From: Ascidia mentula
Taxonomy: Eukaryota > Chordata > Ascidiacea > Phlebobranchia > Ascidiidae
Direction: 5' to 3'
NCBI GenBank assembly: GCA_947561715.1
Contig: OX387200.1
Span: 11,844,501-11,908,500, forward strand
DNA: 64,000 nt
Part shown: positions 40,628 through 52,500 of the stretch, in pieces
How the letters are laid out: the number at the start of each line of letters is the position of its first letter
Position numbering within the stretch: position 1 is the first letter of the stretch
The notes under the pieces: generated by a model
Told to the model about the DNA's origin: nothing
What the model saw: the letters and a program-made list of their open reading frames with translations, nothing else
The model's database searches: none
Made by a program: the position numbers and the translations under genes

Positions 40628-41970
40628 CTACTTTACCGTCTCGCACGTAACACGACTTATATTACATAATATTTTATTGAAAGTAACAACGCATAAATAA
40701 AAATACAGTGGCAAGCGCAGTGGAAGTACGGAGTAACTTGAAGCGCACTGTTCGACGAAACTATGTGCTCTGAGACGTGGTGGGCTTAATTGAGGATTGA
40801 TTGCCGTTTCTTGATAACCTGCCACAACTCCAGGTAAAACTCGTTTCACCGCTGTGGCGATTTCTTGGTATTTAACTGCCTGCGTCTTACATCTTTCAAT
40901 GCGTCTGCAGAACATAAAACATATGATTTAGTTAAAATTTTGGTAACATCCTATATCGTGTACAGAAATTAAACATTTGACATGTCGGAATTAAATATGT
41001 GAAACTTGTGACAACTTCACAATCGGAAGGCTTTCCAATGAGGCCCGCAGTGTGGCGTGTCTTGTGAGACTTCTAAAGCAATTTGACTCACCCAACAAAA
41101 ATGCGAACGGAGGATGTGATTTGTATGGGATTTTTGTTTTCCTGCGTCCAACCGCCAAAACAACCCACTCCACAAAAATTGAAGAGCCAGGTATTTGTCA
41201 TAAACAGCTTCACAAAATTCGGGAAGGTGTCACAAAGTTGGTCCATGTCAATCACTTGGGCAAGTTGCATGTTGTCCTTTTTGAAAGTATCAACATATAA
41301 AATGATTGAAATGTATAGCAGATGCCATTTACAGTGTAAAGCATGCAGACAAAAGCCTCAGTGCATTAGGTAAAAAGAAAGCTCACTTCAGGTTTAGTAA
41401 GTTCCACCTTTCTTGTTTTGTCGATAAGGATGCCAATCTTTTCAGACATGCTCCTGACATTGTGACGTTGTTTTTTGCTGCTTGGGTGACAATAACCTAT
41501 GGAAAGTATTTGCAAACTAAAACAAGCAAATACACAAGCAAAGGTCCCCGGTCAATTAAAAAACTACATGAAAAATATGTGCCGGTTTTATGCATAAAAA
41601 TCAACACAAGGGTTATGGACACCTTTTTTGCAAGACTGGAATCATGGGAGAAGAACTGCTTTCAGTGGATTCGCTCATTGGAATGTCCCTTTCCAGATCA
41701 GCAGATCTACATTTTCTTTTCAAACAATGGGCATGTGTGCCTGAAAAGAACAAAATGCATGAAACAAAAATGCACAATTATTTGGCACAAACACACAACT
41801 TACTCCCTTCACAAAGAATGGTGGAAGGACATGTCTGCCAAGTGGCATCCGCAGAAATTTCATTTTTCAAGAAGCTTTGTACATCCAAATCGCTGGGTAT
41901 CCACTTACATGCATTGGTGCCGACCATCCAGCTTTTGGGGATTTTATACAAACAAAATTTTCCATTCTAA
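40628..41970 (-). pseudogene. Companion protein gene of the transposon, copy 1 (spliced, decayed)
   Basis: Minus-strand remnants in gene order. At 41805-41969 is a block with KIPKSWMVGTNACKW, the counterpart of the W-P-P motif seen near the N-terminus of companion proteins in these elements. A likely 63-bp intron follows at 41741-41803 (donor GTAAGT, acceptor TTTTCAG). The next exon carries CLKRKCRSADLE, matching the usual RRKLKRA-then-SDLE pattern. The coiled-coil part that follows is shortened by a deletion of about 125 bp near 41405 relative to copy 2. Near 41100-41270 a block with FVKLFMT and FGGWTQENKNPIQITSS resembles a DUF4806 domain. A last exon after the acceptor GTTCTGCAG near 40905 continues leftward. 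Family names are from memory. Frames are broken and the gene is not expected to work. Confidence 0.55.
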
Positions 41971-42189
41971 TGTACTGTGGAAGAAACAAATATACATGCC
42001 GATATATCATGTGGCATAAAGCAAATTAATGACAACGAAATGTCCTTTATATGGTAACAGAACACATTTTTAATTTGATCATTAACTTTAAGCAGAAAAT
42101 AATCACCATTCAAACCACTAACTTTGTAAATTCCGACATGTTTTAAGTTGACAAGGTTTTTGAAAAGACGACAAAAGGCAATATTGCTT

Positions 42190-42924
42190 TCACAGTTTTT
42201 TCGACGGGATGTTACATAGAATTAAAAACATATAATGGGAAGTTTGGTTTTCATAAAATGCAAATCTTGCAATTTGTTGCATAGGCTTGTAGCCAGATTG
42301 AAAACCTTTTTTCAAACAACCCAAGTAATTTTCAAATTGAAAACAGACAATGTTTTCCGATGAACCATGTTTTTCATAATCATTACACAAGTGGATCAAA
42401 CAATGAACATTGTAACTGACAAATGCTTTACCATAAATATGTGAAGATTTGCTAACAAAGTCTTTTAGCATTTGGACACATAACGAATACTCATGTGTGT
42501 TAATGTTTGGCGACAACAAACATCTCATAGCTAAAGAAAAATGCAGAAAATGACAATACGTTTATGGCACAGCACATTTTTATCTTTTAACAGCACCACT
42601 CCCACATACAGCATAAATAGTCTAAATTCTGTTGCTTTCCAGTAAAGCAAATCAGACAAAGGCCTCGATTTTCTGTTGAATTCAAGCGGTATAAATTCCT
42701 TGTATTTTGTAAGGTTGTGGTGACGTTAACATGACGACAGTTGAAGAAAGCTTAACTTGCAATTGGCGTGGTCTAACCCTCCACCAGATTAACAATCGAC
42801 GCATTACACCCAAACATGCAAGATGCGTATTCACCTTTGATCTAAATTTGAGTCGCAAGTATATTAAACAGAAATACCTGACATAAAACAACTGCTGTCG
42901 TAAACCACCTGTAAATTTAGACAA
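42190..42924 (-). pseudogene. CACTA/EnSpm-type transposase, C-terminal remnant, copy 1
   Basis: Read right to left, three blocks follow the order known for animal transposases of this group. HLACLGVMRRLL (about 42800-42830) is the usual H-x-x-CLGV motif. IPLEFNRKSRPLSDLLYWK and then ATEFRLFMLYVG (about 42590-42700) corresponds to the P-x-EF-x-RK-x-R-x-L / WKATEFR-x-FLLY motif. MRCLLSPNINTHEY through YNVHCLIHLCNDYEKHG and FENYLGCLKK (42190-42528) corresponds to the NVH-x-L-x-HL / FE-x-YLG-x-LK motif, related to the DUF4218 region of plant Tnp2-type transposases. The blocks lie in different frames, with apparent breaks between the first and second near 42710 and between the second and third near 42560. 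Only about 240 codons are recognisable; the catalytic DDE part is absent, so no transposase can be made from this copy. Confidence 0.75.
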
Positions 42925-43379
42925 GGTTTCCCGCCGTCAAGTCGTTAGAACATACAACTCATTACGCAGTAGTTAGGAGAAAGCCAAGCCTTCTAGCCTG
43001 CCCTGCCTGCTTGTTGTTCATCCAACCATGACGAAGCAGCGCCCCAGCTTCGCTTTGTAATATTAAAAAAAAACATTTTAGTTAGCTCGCAAAATCAACA
43101 AATATTATGGTAAAAATTACTGACAATAATTGGCCCTCCAAAACTGCAGGTGTCACAACCCCACGGCAGAACTCACCAAGAGAGGTACAACCAAACTACC
43201 TCAAAATAAAATAAAATCAACTTCATGCTTCTATGCCCACCTTATGACGAAACAATATGATATGTGTGACGCAGTTATACAAGGAAAAACTCCCGCCGAC
43301 GAAACTCACCTTCAAGCACCGTATTACACTTCAAAATTATTTTGCGCAGGGGGAAATTATGTAAACTTAAGCACGGCGC
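42925..43379. other. Transposon interior with no recognisable gene, copy 1
   Basis: This is where the upstream part of the transposase gene would be expected for a complete element. I see no conserved motif on either strand. A stretch with CTGCCCTGCCTGCTTGTTG near 43000 and an A-run near 43065 are the only notable compositions. An 86-codon plus-strand frame at 43130-43390 resembles no family I know. Confidence 0.5.
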
Positions 43380-43501
43380 ACCATTTGTAAACCGAACGTA
43401 TAAGTTTGGCTGACGTCCGAAGAAGTGCTGATTGGCCGTGCCAAGCTTAAACGCACTAAACTGAGCTTAAACCAAGCTAGGCCCATACTAAAGGGGTAGA
43501 T
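43380..43501. repeat. Right subterminal repeat region, copy 1
   Basis: Contains CCGAACGTAT, GCCAAGCTTAAAC, GAGCTTAAACC and CCAAGCTAGGCC, which are inverted relatives of the AAGCTTGG and TGTTCGG words at the left end. The region is non-coding. Confidence 0.6.
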
Positions 43502-43515
43502 AATTTTTGACTGGG
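43502..43515 (-). repeat. Right terminal inverted repeat, copy 1
   Basis: Reads AATTTTTGACTGGG, the reverse complement of CCCAGTCAAAAATT, which is the exact left terminus of copy 2. Confidence 0.92.
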
Positions 43516-43517
43516 TA
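43516..43517. repeat. Target-site duplication TA, right of copy 1
   Basis: Second copy of the TA found at 40403-40404; the satellite resumes immediately as TAGTTACATACG in the expected phase. Confidence 0.85.
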
Positions 43518-46500
43518 GTTACATACGTTGTGCAACCGCAAAAGCAATACTGGAGTATCAGCGTTTTCCACTGTATAATAAAGCTTGTAGTGCAAAAAAA
43601 TATTTTTCATCGAAAAGTCATATACTGCAAAATGGACAAGTGCTGAAATCGCATAGTTACATACGTTGTGCAACCGCAAAAGCAATACTGGAGTATCAGC
43701 GTTTTCCACTGTATAATAAAGCTTGTACTGCAAAAAAATATTTTTCATCGAAAAGTCATATACTGCAAAATGGACAAGTGCTGAAATCGCATAGTTACAT
43801 ACGTTGTGCAACCGCAAAAGCAATACTGGAGTATCAGCGTTTTCCACTGTATAATAAAGCTTGTACTGCAAAAAAATATTTTTCATCCAAAAGTCATATA
43901 CTGCAAAATGGACAAGTGCTGAAATCGCATAGTTACATACGTTGTGCAACCGCAAAAGCAATACTGGAGTATCAGCGTTTTCCACTGTATAATAAAGCTT
44001 GTACTGCAAAAAAATATTTTTCATCGAAAAGTCATATACTGCAAAATGGACAAGTGCTGAAATCGCATAGTTAAATACGTTGTGCAACCGCAAAAGCAAT
44101 ACTGGAGTATCAGCGTTTTCCACTGTATAATAAAGCTTGTACTGCAAAAAAATATTTTTCATCGAAAAGTCATATACTGCAAAATGGACAAGTGCTGAAA
44201 TCGCATAGATACATACGTTGTGCAACCGCAAAAGCAATACTGGAGTATCAGCGTTTTCCACTGTATAATAAAGCTTGTACTGCAAAAAAATATTTTTCAT
44301 CGAAAAGTCATATACTGCAAAATGGACAAGTGCTGAAATCGCATAGTTACATACGTTGTGCAACCGCAAAAGCAATACTGGAATATCAGCGTTGTCCACT
44401 GTATAACAAAGCTTGTACTGAAAAAAATTATTTTTTGTCGAAAAGTCACATACTGCAAAATGGACAAGTGCTGAAATCTCATAGTTACATACGTTGTGCA
44501 ACCGCAAAAGCAATACTGGAGTATCAGCGTTTTCCACTGTATAATAAAGCTTGCACTGCAAAAAAATATTTTTCATCGAAAAGTCATATACTGCAAAATG
44601 GACAAGTGCTGAAATCGCATAGTTACATACGTTGTGCAACCGCAAAAGCAATACTGGAATATCAGCGTTGTCCACTGTATAATAAAGCTTGTACTGCAAA
44701 AAAATATTTTTCATCGAAAAGTCATATACTGCAAAATGGACAAGTGCTGAAATCGCATAGTTACATACGTTGTGCAACCGCAAAAGCAATACTGGAATAT
44801 CAGCGTTGTCCACTGTATAACAAAGCTTGTACTGAAAAAACATTATTTTTTGTCGAAAAGTCACATACTGCAAAATGGACAAGTGCTGAAATCTCATAGT
44901 TACATACGTTGTGCAACCGCAAAAGCAATACTGGAGTATCAGCGTTTTCCACTGTATAATAAAGCTTGCACTGCAAAAAAATATTTTTCATCGAAAAGTC
45001 ATATACTGCAAAATGGACAAGTGCTGAAATCGCATAGTTACATACGTTGTGCAACCGCAAAAGCAATACTGGAATATCAGCGTTGTCCACTGTATAATAA
45101 AGCTTGTACTGCAAAAAAATATTTTTCATCGAAAAGTCATATACTGCAAAATGGACAAGTGCTGAAATCGCATAGTTACATACGTTGTGCAACCGCAAAA
45201 GCAATACTGGAGTATCAGCGTTTTCCCCTGTAAAATAAAGCTTGTACTGCAAAAAAATATTTTTCATCGAAAAGTCATATACTGCAAAATGGACAAGTGC
45301 TGAAATCGCACAGTTGCATACGTTGTGCAACCGCAAAAGCAATACTGGAGTATCAGCGTTTTCCACTGTATAATAAAGCTTGTACTGAAAAAAAATATTT
45401 TTTATCGAAAAGTCATATACTGCAAAATGGACAAGTGCTGAAATCGCATAGTTACATACGTTGTGCAACCGCAAAAGCAATACTGGAATATCAGCGTTGT
45501 CCACTGTATAACAAAGCTTGTACTGCAAAAAAATATTTTTCATCGAAAAGTCATATACTGCAAAATGGACAAGTGCTGAAATCGCATAGTTGCATACGTT
45601 GAGCAACCGCAAAAGCAATACTGGAATACCAGCGTTTTCCACTGTATAACAAAGCTTGTACAGAAAAAAAATTATTTTTTATCGAAAAGTCGTATACTGC
45701 AAAATGGACAAGTACTGAAATCGCATAGTTACATACGTTGTGCAACCGCAAAAGCAATACTGGAATATCAGCGTTGTCCACTGTATAATAAAGCTTGTAC
45801 TGAAAAAAATATTTTTCATCGAAAAGTCATATACTGCAAAATGGACAAGTGCTGAAATCGCATAGTTACATACGTTGTGCAACCGCAAAAGCAATACTGG
45901 AATATCAGCGTTGTCCACTGTATAATAAAGCTTGTGCTGAAAAAATATATTTTTTATCGAAAATTCATATACTGCAAAATGGACAAGTGCCGAAATCGCA
46001 CAGTTACATACGTTGTGCAACAGCAAAAGCAATACTGGAGTACCAGCGTTTTCCCCTGTATAATAAAGCTTGTACTGCAAAAAAATATTTTTTATCGAAA
46101 ATTCATACACTGCAAAATAGACAAGTGCTGAAATCGCACAGTTGCATACGTTGTGCAACCGCAAAAGCAATACTGGAATACCAGCGTTTTCCACTGTATA
46201 ACAAAGCTTGTACTGAAAAAAATTATTTTTTATCGAAAAGTCATATACTGCAAAATGGACAAGTGCTGAAATCTCATAGTTACATACGTTGTGCAACCGC
46301 AAAAGCAATACTGGAATACCAGCGTTTTCCACTGTATAACAAAGCTTGTACTGAAAAAAATTATTTTTTATCGAAAAGTCATATACTGCAAAATGGACAA
46401 GTGCTGAAATCTCATAGTTACATACGTTGTGCAACCGCAAAAGCAATACTGGAGTATCAGCGTTTTCCACTGTATAATAAAGCTTGTACTGAAAAAAAAT

Positions 46501-49500
46501 ATTTTTTATCGAAAAGTCATATACTGCAAAATGGACAAGTGCTGAAATCGCACAGTTACATACGTTGTGCAACCGCAAAAGCAATACTTGAGTACCAGCG
46601 TTTTCCACTGTATAATAAAGCTTGTACTGAAAAAAAATATTTTTTATCGAAAAGTCATATACTGCAAAATGGACAAGTGCTGAAATCGCACAGTTACATA
46701 CGTTGTGCAACCGCAAAAGCAATACTGGAGTATCAGCGTTTTCCACTGTATAATAAAGCTTGTGCTGAAAAAATATATTTTTTATCGAAAATTCATATAC
46801 TGCAAAATGGAAAAGTGCCGAAATCGCACAGTTACATACGTTGTGCAACAGCAAAAGCAATACTGGAGTACCAGCGTTTTCCCCTGTATAATAAAGCTTG
46901 TACTGCAAAAAAATATTTTTTATCGAAAATTCATACACTGCAAAATAGACAAGTGCTGAAATCGCACAGTTGCATACGTTGTGCAACCGCAAAAGCAATA
47001 CTGGAATACCAGCGTTTTCCACTGTATAACAAAGCTTGTACTGAAAAAAATTATTTTTTATCGAAAAGTCATATACTGCAAAATGCACAAGTGCTGAAAT
47101 CGCACAGTTACATACGTTGTGCAACCGCAAAAGCAATACTGGAGTATCAGCGTTTTCCACTGTATAATAAAGCTTGTAGTGCAAAAAAATATTTTTCATC
47201 GAAAAGTCATATACTGCAAAATGGACAAGTGCTGAAATCGCATAGTTACATACGTTGTGCAACCGCAAAAGCAATACTGGAGTATCAGCGTTTTCCACTG
47301 TATAATAAAGCTTGTACTGCAAAAAAATATTTTTCATCGAAAAGTCATATACTGCAAAATGGACAAGTGCTGAAATCGCATAGTTACATACGTTGTGCAA
47401 CCGCAAAAGCAATACTGGAGTATCAGCGTTTTCCACTGTATAATAAAGCTTGTACTGCAAAAAAATATTTTTCATCCAAAAGTCATATACTGCAAAATGG
47501 ACAAGTGCTGAAATCGCATAGTTACATACGTTGTGCAACCGCAAAAGCAATACTGGAGTATCAGCGTTTTCCACTGTATAATAAAGCTTGTACTGCAAAA
47601 AAATATTTTTCATCGAAAAGTCATATACTGCAAAATGGACAAGTGCTGAAATCGCATAGTTAAATACGTTGTGCAACCGCAAAAGCAATACTGGAGTATC
47701 AGCGTTTTCCACTGTATAATAAAGCTTGTACTGCAAAAAAATATTTTTCATCGAAAAGTCATATACTGCAAAATGGACAAGTGCTGAAATCGCATAGATA
47801 CATACGTTGTGCAACCGCAAAAGCAATACTGGAGTATCAGCGTTTTCCACTGTATAATAAAGCTTGTACTGCAAAAAAATATTTTTCATCGAAAAGTCAT
47901 ATACTGCAAAATGGACAAGTGCTGAAATCGCATAGTTACATACGTTGTGCAACCGCAAAAGCAATACTGGAATATCAGCGTTGTCCACTGTATAACAAAG
48001 CTTGTACTGAAAAAAATTATTTTTTGTCGAAAAGTCACATACTGCAAAATGGACAAGTGCTGAAATCTCATAGTTACATACGTTGTGCAACCGCAAAAGC
48101 AATACTGGAGTATCAGCGTTTTCCACTGTATAATAAAGCTTGCACTGCAAAAAAATATTTTTCATCGAAAAGTCATATACTGCAAAATGGACAAGTGCTG
48201 AAATCGCATAGTTACATACGTTGTGCAACCGCAAAAGCAATACTGGAATATCAGCGTTGTCCACTGTATAATAAAGCTTGTACTGCAAAAAAATATTTTT
48301 CATCGAAAAGTCATATACTGCAAAATGGACAAGTGCTGAAATCGCATAGTTACATACGTTGTGCAACCGCAAAAGCAATACTGGAATATCAGCGTTGTCC
48401 ACTGTATAATAAAGCTTGTGCTGAATATATATATTTTTTATCGAAAATTCATATACTGCAAAATGGACAAGTGCTGAAATCGCACAGTTACATACGTTGT
48501 GCAACCGCAAAAGCAATACTGGAGTATCAGCGTTTTCCACTGTATAATAAAGCTTGTGCTGAAAAAATATATTTTTTATCGAAAATTCATATACTGCAAA
48601 ATGGACAAGTGCCGAAATCGCACAGTTACATACGTTGTGCAACAGCAAAAGCAATACTGGAGTACCAGCGTTTTCCCCTGTATAATAAAGCTTGTACTGC
48701 AAAAAAATATTTTTTATCGAAAATTCATACACTGCAAAATAGACAAGTGCTGAAATCGCACAGTTGCATACGTTGTGCAACCGCAAAAGCAATACTGGAA
48801 TACCAGCGTTTTCCACTGTATAACAAAGCTTGTACTGAAAAAAATTATTTTTTATCGAAAAGTCATATACTGCAAAATGGACAAGTGCTGAAATCTCATA
48901 GTTACATACGTTGTGCAACCGCAAAAGCAATACTGGAATACCAGCGTTTTCCACTGTATAACAAAGCTTGTACTGAAAAAAATTATTTTTTATCGAAAAG
49001 TCATATACTGCAAAATGGACAAGTGCTGAAATCTCATAGTTACATACGTTGTGCAACCGCAAAAGCAATACTGGAGTATCAGCGTTTTCCACTGTATAAT
49101 AAAGCTTGTACTGAAAAAAAATATTTTTTATCGAAAAGTCATATACTGCAAAATGGACAAGTGCTGAAATCGCACAGTTACATACGTTGTGCAACCGCAA
49201 AAGCAATACTTGAGTACCAGCGTTTTCCACTGTATAATAAAGCTTGTACTGAAAAAAAATATTTTTTATCGAAAAGTCATATACTGCAAAATGGACAAGT
49301 GCTGAAATCGCACAGTTACATACGTTGTGCAACCGCAAAAGCAATACTGGAGTATCAGCGTTTTCCACTGTATAATAAAGCTTGTGCTGAAAAAATATAT
49401 TTTTTATCGAAAATTCATATACTGCAAAATGGACAAGTGCTGAAATCGCATAGTTACATACGTTGTGCAACCGCAAAAGCAATACTGGAGTATCAGCGTT

Positions 49501-52500
49501 TTCCACTGTATAATAAAGCTTGTGCTGAAAAAATATATTTTTTATCGAAAAGTCATATACTGCAAAATGGACAAGTGCTGAAATCTCATAGTTACATACG
49601 TTGTGCAACCGCAAAAGCAATACTGGAGTATCAGCGTTTTCCACTGTATAATAAAGCTTGTACTGAAAAAAAATATTTTTTATCGAAAAGTCATATACTG
49701 CAAAATGAACAAGTGCTGAAATCGCACAGTTACATACGTTGTGCAACCGCAAAAGCAATACTTGAGTACCAGCGTTTTCCACTGTATAATAAAGCTTGTA
49801 CTGAAAAAAAATATTTTTTATCGAAAAGTCATATACTGCAAAATGGACAAGTGCTGAAATCGCACAGTTACATACGTTGTGCAACCGCAAAAGCAATACT
49901 GGAGTATCAGCGTTTTCCACTGTATAATAAAGCTTGTGCTGAAAAAATATATTTTTTATCGAAAATTCATATACTGCAAAATGGAAAAGTGCCGAAATCG
50001 CACAGTTACATACGTTGTGCAACAGCAAAAGCAATACTGGAGTATCAGCGTTTTCCCCTGTATAATAAAGCTTGTACTGCAAAAAAATATTTTTTATCGA
50101 AAATTCATACACTGCAAAATAGACAAGTGCTGAAATCGCACAGTTGCATACGTTGTGCAACCGCAAAAGCAATACTGGAATACCAGCGTTTTCCACTGTA
50201 TAACAAAGCTTGTACTGAAAAAAATTATTTTTTATCGAAAAGTCATATACTGCAAAATGCACAAGTGCTGAAATCGCACAGTTACATACGTTGTGCAACC
50301 GCAAAAGCAATACTGGAGTATCAGCGTTTTCCACTGTATAATAAAGCTTGTAGTGCAAAAAAATATTTTTCATCGAAAAGTCATATACTGCAAAATGGAC
50401 AAGTGCTGAAATCGCATAGTTACATACGTTGTGCAACCGCAAAAGCAATACTGGAGTATCAGCGTTTTCCACTGTATAATAAAGCTTGTACTGCAAAAAA
50501 ATATTTTTCATCGAAAAGTCATATACTGCAAAATGGACAAGTGCTGAAATCGCATAGTTACATACGTTGTGCAACCGCAAAAGCAATACTGGAGTATCAG
50601 CGTTTTCCACTGTATAATAAAGCTTGTACTGCAAAAAAATATTTTTCATCCAAAAGTCATATACTGCAAAATGGACAAGTGCTGAAATCGCATAGTTACA
50701 TACGTTGTGCAACCGCAAAAGCAATACTGGAGTATCAGCGTTTTCCACTGTATAATAAAGCTTGTACTGCAAAAAAATATTTTTCATCGAAAAGTCATAT
50801 ACTGCAAAATGGACAAGTGCTGAAATCGCATAGTTAAATACGTTGTGCAACCGCAAAAGCAATACTGGAGTATCAGCGTTTTCCACTGTATAATAAAGCT
50901 TGTACTGCAAAAAAATATTTTTCATCGAAAAGTCATATACTGCAAAATGGACAAGTGCTGAAATCGCATAGATACATACGTTGTGCAACCGCAAAAGCAA
51001 TACTGGAGTATCAGCGTTTTCCACTGTATAATAAAGCTTGTACTGCAAAAAAATATTTTTCATCGAAAAGTCATATACTGCAAAATGGACAAGTGCTGAA
51101 ATCGCATAGTTACATACGTTGTGCAACCGCAAAAGCAATACTGGAATATCAGCGTTGTCCACTGTATAACAAAGCTTGTACTGAAAAAAATTATTTTTTG
51201 TCGAAAAGTCACATACTGCAAAATGGACAAGTGCTGAAATCTCATAGTTACATACGTTGTGCAACCGCAAAAGCAATACTGGAGTATCAGCGTTTTCCAC
51301 TGTATAATAAAGCTTGCACTGCAAAAAAATATTTTTCATCGAAAAGTCATATACTGCAAAATGGACAAGTGCTGAAATCGCATAGTTACATACGTTGTGC
51401 AACCGCAAAAGCAATACTGGAATATCAGCGTTGTCCACTGTATAATAAAGCTTGTACTGCAAAAAAATATTTTTCATCGAAAAGTCATATACTGCAAAAT
51501 GGACAAGTGCTGAAATCGCATAGTTACATACGTTGTGCAACCGCAAAAGCAATACTGGAATATCAGCGTTGTCCACTGTATAATAAAGCTTGTGCTGAAT
51601 ATACATATTTTTTATCGAAAATTCATATACTGCAAAATGGACAAGTGCTGAAATCGCACAGTTACATACGTTGTGCAACCGCAAAAGCAATACTGGAGTA
51701 TCAGCGTTTTCCACTGTATAATAAAGCTTGTGCTGAAAAAATATATTTTTTATCGAAAATTCACATACTGCAAAATGGACAAGTGCCGAAATCGCACAGT
51801 TACATACGTTGTGCAACAGCAAAAGCAATACTGGAGTACCAGCGTTTTCCCCTGTATAATAAAGCTTGTACTGCAAAAAAATATTTTTTATCGAAAATTC
51901 ATACACTGCAAAATAGACAAGTGCTGAAATCGCACAGTTGCATACGTTGTGCAACCGCAAAAGCAATACTGGAATACCAGCGTTTTCCACTGTATAACAA
52001 AGCTTGTACTGAAAAAAATTATTTTTTATCGAAAAGTCATATACTGCAAAATGGACAAGTGCTGAAATCTCATAGTTACATACGTTGTGCAACCGCAAAA
52101 GCAATACTGGAATACCAGCGTTTTCCACTGTATAACAAAGCTTGTACTGAAAAAAATTATTTTTTATCGAAAAGTCATATACTGCAAAATGGACAAGTGC
52201 TGAAATCTCATAGTTACATACGTTGTGCAACCGCAAAAGCAATACTGGAGTATCAGCGTTTTCCACTGTATAATAAAGCTTGTACTGAAAAAAAATATTT
52301 TTTATCGAAAAGTCATATACTGCAAAATGGACAAGTGCTGAAATCGCACAGTTACATACGTTGTGCAACCGCAAAAGCAATACTTGAGTACCAGCGTTTT
52401 CCACTGTATAATAAAGCTTGTACTGAAAAAAAATATTTTTTATCGAAAAGTCATATACTGCAAAATGGACAAGTGCTGAAATCGCACAGTTACATACGTT

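Larger units (their letters stand above)
40405..43515 (-). mobile_element. CACTA/EnSpm-like DNA transposon, copy 1 (defective)
   Basis: A 3111-bp non-satellite insertion bounded by 14-bp terminal inverted repeats (CCCAGTC at the left, GACTGGG at the right; one internal mismatch) and a 2-bp TA duplication. Inside, on the minus strand, are remnants of two genes: the C-terminal part of a CACTA/EnSpm-type transposase (about 42190-42924), and a companion spliced gene (about 40628-41970). Terminal repeats starting CCC and a 2-bp duplication are compatible with animal members of the CMC (CACTA-Mirage-Chapaev) group; this assignment rests on remembered family motifs. No catalytic transposase part is recognisable, so the copy is non-autonomous. 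Compared with copy 2 it is roughly 5% different by eye and lacks about 125 bp near 41405. Confidence 0.88.

Noticed and set aside
41306-42019. 237-codon plus-strand open frame in transposon copy 1
   Set aside because: It is antisense to the companion gene, is broken in copy 2 and matches no family I know, while the minus strand shows ordered family motifs.
43130-43390. 86-codon plus-strand open frame near the right end of copy 1
   Set aside because: No recognisable motif, and it runs into the subterminal repeats.
40405-43515. Retroelement or LTR element
   Set aside because: No long direct repeats, no polymerase or integrase motifs and no tail; the ends are short inverted repeats.
40403-43517. 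Tc1/mariner assignment from the TA duplication
   Set aside because: Copy 2 has an AT duplication, and the coding remnants match CACTA/EnSpm-type transposase motifs rather than the mariner DDD/E domain.
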